From Dendrolimus kikuchii (taxonomy: Eukaryota; Arthropoda; Insecta; Lepidoptera; Lasiocampidae), in the NCBI GenBank assembly GCA_019925095.2, contig CM034397.1, positions 3,060,001 through 3,124,000 of the forward strand: 64,000 bases of DNA, written 5' to 3'. The notes below the pieces were generated by a model. It was not told the DNA's origin. It searched no databases and saw nothing but the letters and a program-made list of their open reading frames with translations. Position 1 is the first letter of the stretch, and every line of letters begins with the position of its first letter. Positions 24,101 to 33,100 of this stretch are shown here, in pieces. Both the position numbers and the translations under genes were made by a program.

Positions 24101-27100
24101 TGTAAAGTTTCCAAATACACAGCCTACCCGACCTGCAAGCGGCAAACCTGCCTGGCAAATACGGATCGAGCGGCGTATCGATAGGGCGAGAGTTCTCATA
24201 GCCAAATTAATCTGCTTCCGGGCTGGCAATTGCCGGCCCCGAGTTATGCGCTTCGTGGCTCAGGCATTCGCTGGTACTAACATCAGTCCCAGTGAACATA
24301 TGGCCAGAGCCACGGAACGTATAGACTTCTGGAAGCAAAAAGTCTATGCATGGGCAAATAGAATCCGCCGATACAAAGAGCGAGCGGATAGATACTTCTT
24401 GAATCGGACCTTCCAAAGTGAAGAGAAAAGGGTTTATAGAGGTTGGGAGAAATCTAGCGATAGTGTCGCTGACAGGCAAATACCAAATACTGATGCCATG
24501 GCTTCTTTTTGGCGCAGCATCTGGTCAGTGCCTGTCAGTCACACGGAGGGTGACTGGATTGAGGTGATCAAGCAATCATGCGAACAGGTGCCAGATATGG
24601 AACCTATTACCATTGAACCACTTGATGTTGGTAATGCAATTCGTTCGGCACATAACTGGAAAAGTCCAGGGCCGGACGGATTGCATAACTTTTGGATCAA
24701 GTGGTTCAAAAGCTCGCATGGTTGCTTGGCTAATCAATTCCAAGAAGCTGTTGATCGTGGTTCGCTTCCAACCTTTATGACGACAGGCGTCACCCATTTA
24801 CTCTTCAAATCTGGCTGTACCACTGAACCCAAAAATTATAGACCAATCACATGCTTGCCCACCATCTACAAGCTCCTTACATCCATTTTGGAAAAAAAAT
24901 TATCAAATTATTTTTATAATAATAACATTTTGGCAATCACCCAAAATGGATGTAAGGCTGGGTCACGTGGTACGAAAGAATTGCTTCTCATTGACACAAC
25001 TGTTAGCCAACAAGCCCGACGGAATAGAAGAAATCTCTCCGTCGCCTGGATCGACTACAAAAAGGCATATGACTCAGTGCCGCATACATGGTTGATGAGA
25101 GTCTTAGAGTTGTATAAAGTCGATGCAACTCTGAGAACCTTTCTTCAGGCATGTATGAGGCAATGGGTCACATACCTTAGGGTTCCAGGGGGAGGAGGGG
25201 TTCCTTTGCCGGAGGGCGAGATAAATATCGAGCGTGGAATATTCCAGGGCGACAGCTTGAGTCCCTTGTGGTTTTGCCTAGCATTGAACCCTCTTAGCAC
25301 TTTGCTAGAGTCTTCAAAGCTAGGCTATCGGTTTCGAAGAGGGGGTGAGATCGTGTCGCACTTGCTGTATATGGATGACCTCAAACTTTTCGCATCCAAC
25401 GAACCAGACTTGATTGAATTACTGAAGACAACAGAACACTTCAGTAAGTCAATTAATATGGAATTCGGGATAGAAAAGTGTGCGGTCATGCATGTACGGC
25501 GAGGGAAAGTTGTAAATTCACCGAATTTACAACTCTCAGAGAACATGTCTCTCAAATCCCTCTCCGAGACCGAGACATACAAGTACCTGGGTATGTCAGA
25601 GTCTTTAGGTATAGCCGACGCGGACGTAAAACAGACGGTGAAGGACCGATTCTTTTGCCGCCTGAGGAAGGTTTTAACCAGCCTTCTCTCAGGTGGAAAT
25701 AAGGTCAGAGCCTTCAACAGCTGGGTTATGCCCGTGTTGGCATACTCCTTTGGCATACTTAGGTGGACTCAAACGGAGCTGGACGCCCTAGATCGAAGAG
25801 TCCGTTGCCTACTGACAAAACATCGTATGCATCACCCACGTTCATCAGTAATGAGATTGTACATCTCGCGAAGATGTGGCGGCCGAGGCTTTCTAAATGC
25901 CAAGGATCTGCACAATCGCGAGGTGAACAATCTCAGGGCATATTTCCTTAAGATGAACGTGGGCTTGCATAAAGATGTTGTGGCAGTAGACAAAGGTCTT
26001 ACCACGCTCGCGTTGGCTAAAGAGAACTGGTGCAATTTGGCAGTACTGAGCACCTCCGACCGCATCAACGTATGGAAGAGCAAGGAGCTGCATGGCAGGT
26101 TTTATCGGGCCTTAACAGGGCCCGATGTAGATCTGTCAGCGTCGGTAAACTGGCTACGGTTCGGTAACCTCTTTGGAGAAACTGAAGGTTTTGTCTTTGC
26201 AATTATGGACGAAGTTATTAAGACGAATAACTACCGGAAATATATCCTGAAGGATGGCACCTCAGACATCTGTCGGGCATGTCATCGCCCAGGTGAATCC
26301 CTCAGGCATATTGTTTCCGGCTGTTCACATCTTTCTAACGGCGAGTATTTGCACAGACATAACCTCGTAGCCAGGATTATCCACCAGCAACTTGCCCTTC
26401 GTTACGGTCTTGTGGAAACGGAGGTGCCTTATTACCAGTACTCGCCGGAGCCAGTTCTTGAAAACAGTCGTGCCACGCTCTACTGGGATCGATCAGTTAT
26501 CACGGACAGGACTATTGTAGCCAATAAGCCTGATATCGTGATAATAGATCGATCTGCACGGCGAGCAATACTCGTTGACATCAGTATCCCACATGACGAT
26601 AACCTCGTGAAGAAAGAAAAAGAAAAACTAAGTAAATACTTGGATCTTGCTCACGAGGTTACGGCTATGTGGCGTCTGGAGTCAACGAGCATTGTGCCGA
26701 TAGTTGTTACCGTCAATGGTCTTATAGCGAAAAGCCTCGACCGTCATCTAGAGAGGCTTTCGCTGGGAAGCTGGGTGAAGGGCCAGATACAGAAGGCAGC
26801 ACTCTTGGACACGGCACGAATTGTGAGGAGGTTCCTGTCTCTGGAGCCATAACCATCGGTAGTTTGGACCCCAGGCCCCGCTGGCGATGAGATGCAAGAT
26901 TTTATATTTTTTTATTGAATATGTATTTTATTTTTGATATATTTTTATAAAAGAATAATATTATCTATTTTTTTATAAAAAAATATCGCAAGCTGACTAA
27001 GATGTGGCTGCCAAGATAATTTGTCATCTAACACAACTCCTAAATATTTTATTGTATCAGTAACACTTATAGGGTAACAACTACATAAACTTTGTGTTAT

Positions 27101-30100
27101 ATTATGACATGTATGAATTTTGATTTGTAAGTTATCAGTAGGTAGAGATCTTGTCGTATTTGTGAAAAGGATATATTGAGTTTTAGCTTTGTTAAGGGTA
27201 AGTTGATTATTATTTAACCATTTCGCTGCTATTTTCAAACCCGCTTCAGCTATTTTCTTTGTCTCACTCCAAGACTGACCATAAAAAATTAGAGCTGTGT
27301 CATCAGCATAAGAAAAAATCTTGCAGTTGTCAAGTTTTAAGTCACAGAGGTTATTAATGTAAATTAAAAATAGGGTTGGGCCCAGTACGCTGCCTTGAGG
27401 CACGCCGTATGTGATTGGAGTATTAGAGCTAAATTTACCATCAATAGTAACTCTCTGTATTCGTTTAGTAAGATAATCTTCAAATAACTTAAGTACTACC
27501 CCTCTTATACCAAGTTTTTCCATTTTATTCAACAATATAGGAATTGAAACTGTGTCAAATGCTTTAGCCAGATCCAAAAAGACACCTATGCATTTATTTT
27601 TATTATCTATATAAGTAGCTATAAATTCAACAAGCTCCGATACTGCATTAGCCGTTGATTTGCCTGATCTAAAACCAAATTGGTTATTAGAAAGTAGATG
27701 TTCGTCTTCTAAATAGGATAAGAGTCGTTTATTTATGATTTTTTCTAATACTTTCGAAAGTGCTGGCAATACAGAAATTGGGCGATAGTTACTGACACAA
27801 TCTCTATCTCCTGATTTGTGAATAGGATGGATAATAGAAATTTTAAAAAGGCTGGGAAACACTCCTGTTTCTATACATTTATTAGCTATGTGGGTTTGGG
27901 GTGGAATTATTTTATCTTTCGCCATCTTTAGAATTTTTGTTGGAATTCCATCCCAACCTATTGCACTGTCTGATTTTAAATTCATTATAGTCGATTCTAT
28001 TTCCTTTTCACAAGTACCCAGCATGACCATGGAGTTACTAGGTGACTGAATTAGTTCATCGTGAGCTGCAGTATCATGATTGGTTTGTATTTTTTCAGCT
28101 AATTCCTTTGCTATGTTACTAAAGTAGAGATTTACTTTTTGCAATGATTCTTCAGGTGTTCTATCTAAATTTAGTAAATCTAATGCTGCTTTTTTATGTT
28201 TGTTATTTCTATTGGTTATTTTATCAATTATTTTCCATTTCATTTTCGGATTTTTGGCATAAGTTTTTAGTTGTTCTCTTTCAAAATTTTGTTTAAGCCG
28301 TTTCAATAAATCATTGCAAAATTTTTTGTATCGATTATAAGTTAAGTTCAAAATTGTATTTGTTGGATCCCTTTTACATTTTAAATGCATTCTATCTCTA
28401 TTTTTAATGCAGCGAACTAGACCAGGAGTAATCCATGGCTTTAAGCAACGAGTTCGATTTTTTGGAAGAATTACTTGCGAGTTTTTGGTAATAGAATCTT
28501 TGATATGATTAACTAATTGTTCTGTGCACCAGTTAGGATCGTCTGATTTTAATATACTATCGAAATTTCTCCTATTAAGATCTGTAACAATTGCATCGTA
28601 GTTTAATTTCAGGGTTTTGACTTGTTTGTCATAGTTATTTATATTATTTTGTACATTAATAGCAGTAATGACTGCACAGTGATCAGTCAGTGGAGCTTCT
28701 ATTACTGTTGTTACAGTAGGTTTGTGAGACTTAATCATAGAATGGTCTAAACAGTTATTAGCTCTAGTTGGTAATTCATGGCCTGGTAAAAGACCATGAC
28801 TAGAAAGTAGATTGAGATAGTCATTTGAGGTAGTATTATCACTATTTGACTTTATATCAATATTTAAGTCACCAATCAAGACAATAGTTCTAAAATGTTT
28901 GTAGTTATTTAGTAGAATATCTAACGAATTAATAAAAGGCTTGATATTTCTATAGGAAGGAGATCTGTAAATGCCAACAACTACAATGTCTTTATTAATC
29001 TCAATTACAAGACATGTGGCGTCTGTAATAAATACTTCTTTCACCTTGTATTTGAGGTCGTGTCGCACATAAGCTATAATACCGTCATTTTGGTTGTTAT
29101 TATTTTTAGTGTGATGAGTGTCATAATTATTTAATGTAGGAAAATTAAGAGCTTTACTATTCCAAGTTTCTGTAAGTAAATATATGTCACATGGCGAGGT
29201 TAATCTAGTTAATAGTACTTCAAATTCAGGAAAAATTTTATTGACACTTCTTATATTTTGTGTGAGAATTTTGAAGCTATTATCAGAGACTTGTTTCGTT
29301 AAAAGGGATTTATATAATTCCGGTGCACAAACAAAGGAAGTTCCAGGCTTTACGGAATCTAAACTATTCAGTATATTATTGTTGTTAATTAAATCGAATT
29401 TTAAAGTTATTAACATGTGATATTCGTTTTGTTGTACTTAATATATTTTTAAGAACAGTTAATATTTGTTTATTTACGAAAGCAAGATAGTAGAATATTT
29501 CAATCATAAAATACATATTTTGGAGTAGATTATTTGACAAAGGAAAAATTATTTGAGCAGTGTAATATAAAAGGCAAGAGACAGTTATTACACGCTTAAA
29601 AAGATAAACCCTTAACATAATTCTGTTACAGACTGTAAATAGTCAATTTTCAATCCTAATCAGCGCAAGTTGGTTCTCATCTTTGACTTCTATATGCGAA
29701 GAATCGGACGTTTTACGTAAGAATATTCTGCCTTTGCTAGTCCAGCAAAACTTGTAGTTTAGAGTTTTGGCAAGATCTCTAGCTAAAAAGAATAGTCTGC
29801 GTCCTTTTCCAGTCAGGGCTTCAGAAACATAGATCGGAGTGTCTTGTTCTGTAAATCCTATAGCAGCTGAACTTAAACGGTGACCGGGATGTTGATTGTT
29901 ATAGTTCTTAATACCTTGAATCACTTCATTCTTCAATATAACTGAAGTAAAATCGGCAATAATAGTGGAACTTTTTGTATTTTTCTTATTTAATCTATAT
30001 ACGTCTCGTATAGCAACTTGTGGCACAATGACATTGAGGGCTTTGCATGTATTTTGAACAATATTGCACAAATCAGTTTTAGTTTCAGCTTTGTTGATCA

Positions 30101-33100
30101 GCGGGACATTCCTTATTTCAATAGAAGATAATTTTGCATTTCTTTCCATATCTTCTATTTTTGTTTCAAGAAAAGTAATATGTTGCAAATATTCTTTTCG
30201 TTCGGTTTCTAATCCTTGCACCTTCAATTTGATATCTTCGTATTGAAGATTCAAAAAGTCTAAAGACTTTTCTATTTCTTCATTTGATTGCTTAATCTGG
30301 TTATTTTGGTCTTTAATATCGGCGACTTCATGTATGACTTTATTTAGTAACGAGTTTTGTGTATTCTTCCAATCTTCCAACATGCACTTAATATCGTCTT
30401 TGAAGACAGCAAACTCCTCGTCACTGTTATTTTTTGCTTGTTTTCTCGGACGCTTTGCCACAGGAAGTTGTATGCTGGTGCATGGTGCTATCTTAGCCAC
30501 ATCCGAATCTGATAAAGTATGTTGCATATTCGTATCATATTTTTGTGGTGGTGATCTCGGTATTCTAGACATATTTGCAATATTCGAAACGAAATATTTA
30601 TTACCAAAGGAACGAAGTATTTTAACCACTATTCGATGAGCTGCCTTGTACCAAAATTAAAGTTAAACACAGGTATCAATTTATGATGGACAGTATTAAC
30701 CAGTATGTGATGACCTCCCTTTTGCGAGTTGTTGCGTATACAAAGGTGTCAGTTTATAGTGGACAATTTACTTGCGTGGACTATTCATCGAAAATAATGT
30801 CTTTATAACCGGGTAGTTATAAGTTTCTCACCTAATGCGGCTATACACGAACTTCACTGATTTTATATTCACAATTGCTAGTCATAGAGTTTATTTTCGT
30901 ATAACAAATAACAATTAATTTTACAACAATTATTTAAGTATGTGCACACGTCCACTCTCGGTCGCAGTCCAGGGGGAAGGGGGAGCTGATAACCTACAGT
31001 TCAGCTGTGCTACACATAGATTTAAGAAAATGAAGAAACTACATTGAATCTAAGATCTGGCTTAAAGGCCTAGCTGCCAAGTCATAAAATCCAAAAAAAA
31101 AAATTATATCTGCGATATTATAAAACTTTTCTGATAATTAAACAAATCCAAATTTATCCTTTACATCATTTACAGTTAATTGTCATAGCTTAAAATATTT
31201 AAACTATCATAATGGCGCCCAACGTGGGGCCATTATAAATCTACTTTACACAACAACTGAAGGCAACAAAATTATACTATTATCTTCAGCGGCTTCGTGT
31301 TTACGGAATATCCGGGGTTTTTTTACCTACAGATTCCTCACACACTTCATTTGTGACATATATGACAGACGCACAGACTAATAGATGGAAAAAATCAAAT
31401 GACGGTCTAAAACAAAAATGAGAGTAATGCTGATGTTAACTATAAGGTCAAATCGAATCAATTAGATTGAAAAGGCACAAAAATGAAAGGATACGACGGT
31501 AATCCATGACATTGAATGATTCAATATTATATTTACAGGGATCACTTTGGTTGATTCAACCAGACAGAAATACATACATACATACATACATAACTTCACG
31601 ACAGTTCCCTTGCGGGGTAGGCACGAACAACAGAGCGCCATTTAGGCTTATTTTTACACACCTCACTTGCTTCTTTGACATTCATAACTCTTGTCATATC
31701 TGCTGATCTTCGCCGGCAGTGGGGCCTAGGGTCCAGGCTACCGGTGGTTAAAGCCCCAGACACAGGAATCTCCTCACAATACGGGCCGTGTCCAACAGAC
31801 CTGCCTTCAGCATCCGACCCTTCAACCACATACCAAGCGAGAGCCTTTCAAGGTGGCGGTCAAGGCTCTTCGCTATTAGTCCATTCACTGACACCACTAT
31901 CGGTACTATGATTGTAGAGTACAGGTTCCACATAGCGGTAACCTCGTGAGCAAGATCAATATACTTTATTTGTTTATCTTTCTCGGCATTCACGAGGTTA
32001 CCATCATGGGGAATCGCGACATCTACAATTATAGCACGTCTCGCAGACCGATCAACTATCACAATATCAGGCTTGTTGGCAACAATAGTCCTGTCTGTGA
32101 TAATTGATCGGTCCCAGTAGAGCAGATATGAAATAATCCATATAATATTGTCTTAAGCACGACTTGCTTCCACACGGTCTAGTATAAATCAGCCCATAAT
32201 GTCTATGATATTATAATATTCTAAACATGCCGTGTCTGTACATTGAACCTATTAAAAAAACAACTAGATTAAACTATATAAACGATGGAGAACACGATGC
32301 AATTTTTTTTATATTTCTTGTCTGTTTGTCGGGATTCACATAAAAACGACTAAGCCAATTTCGATGCGGTTTTTGCTCGTCGACAGAAAATTTCTAGACT
32401 TAAAATCTGCGCTACTTTTTATCCCGGAAATCCCCGGGAATTTTTACGGGTATGGTATAAATAGTTATATTGCATAAATATCAGCTGATTTCGATATGAT
32501 TTCACTAAAACGACAGCTGACATTCTTTTTTAAATGCTGCGATGCTTTATGTCCCGAGAATCGCGCGGGAATTTAAGTCAAGCGTGGACAAAGTCGCGTG
32601 CATATCCTAGTATGATATATGTATGTTTACGGTATATAATTGTACATACATACATACATAACTTCACGCCAGTTCCCTTGCGGGGTAGGCACGAACAACA
32701 GAGTGCCATTTAGGCTTATTCTTACACACCTCACTTGCCTCTTGGACATTCATAACTCTTGTCATGCAAGCTCGTCTGTTCTTAAGGCTCCTGACATCAC
32801 CTTCTGCTAGTACACGATCAATTTGATCATGGAAGGTGTGTCGTGGCCTTCCACGACTTCTGCATCCATCCACTTTTGCATTGTATATCTGTTTAGTCAT
32901 TCTTTCATCATGCATTCTTTCCACATGCCCGAACCACCGGAGCATTCCTTTCCTTACCTTCACCCCGACACTCTCTTTCAGACCAACTCTCTTTCTTACT
33001 TAGGTATTACGAACGCGGTCCGCGAGCGTCGCTATATAATTGTAGTTGTAAAATATTCCATTGATAAAATCTTATCAGGAATTAGAGTCTGACGCGTGGC

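Larger units (their letters stand above)
26945..30900 (-). mobile_element. Two-ORF Jockey-superfamily LINE, 3' truncated
   Basis: ORF1 (29643-30629) and ORF2 (26945-29416) on the minus strand, 226 bases apart. ORF2 breaks off just after the RT at the junction with the R4 element's tail; the usual C-terminal domain and 3' UTR are missing. The 5' end is not defined; the region to about 30900 may be 5' UTR. Confidence 0.8.

Noticed and set aside
22260..26940. R2 element in 28S rDNA
   Set aside because: No rRNA sequence on either side; domain spelling is closer to R4/Dong.
29643..30629. Baculovirus gene insertion
   Set aside because: The FP25K-like domain is normal in LINE ORF1 proteins, and a LINE ORF2 follows directly.
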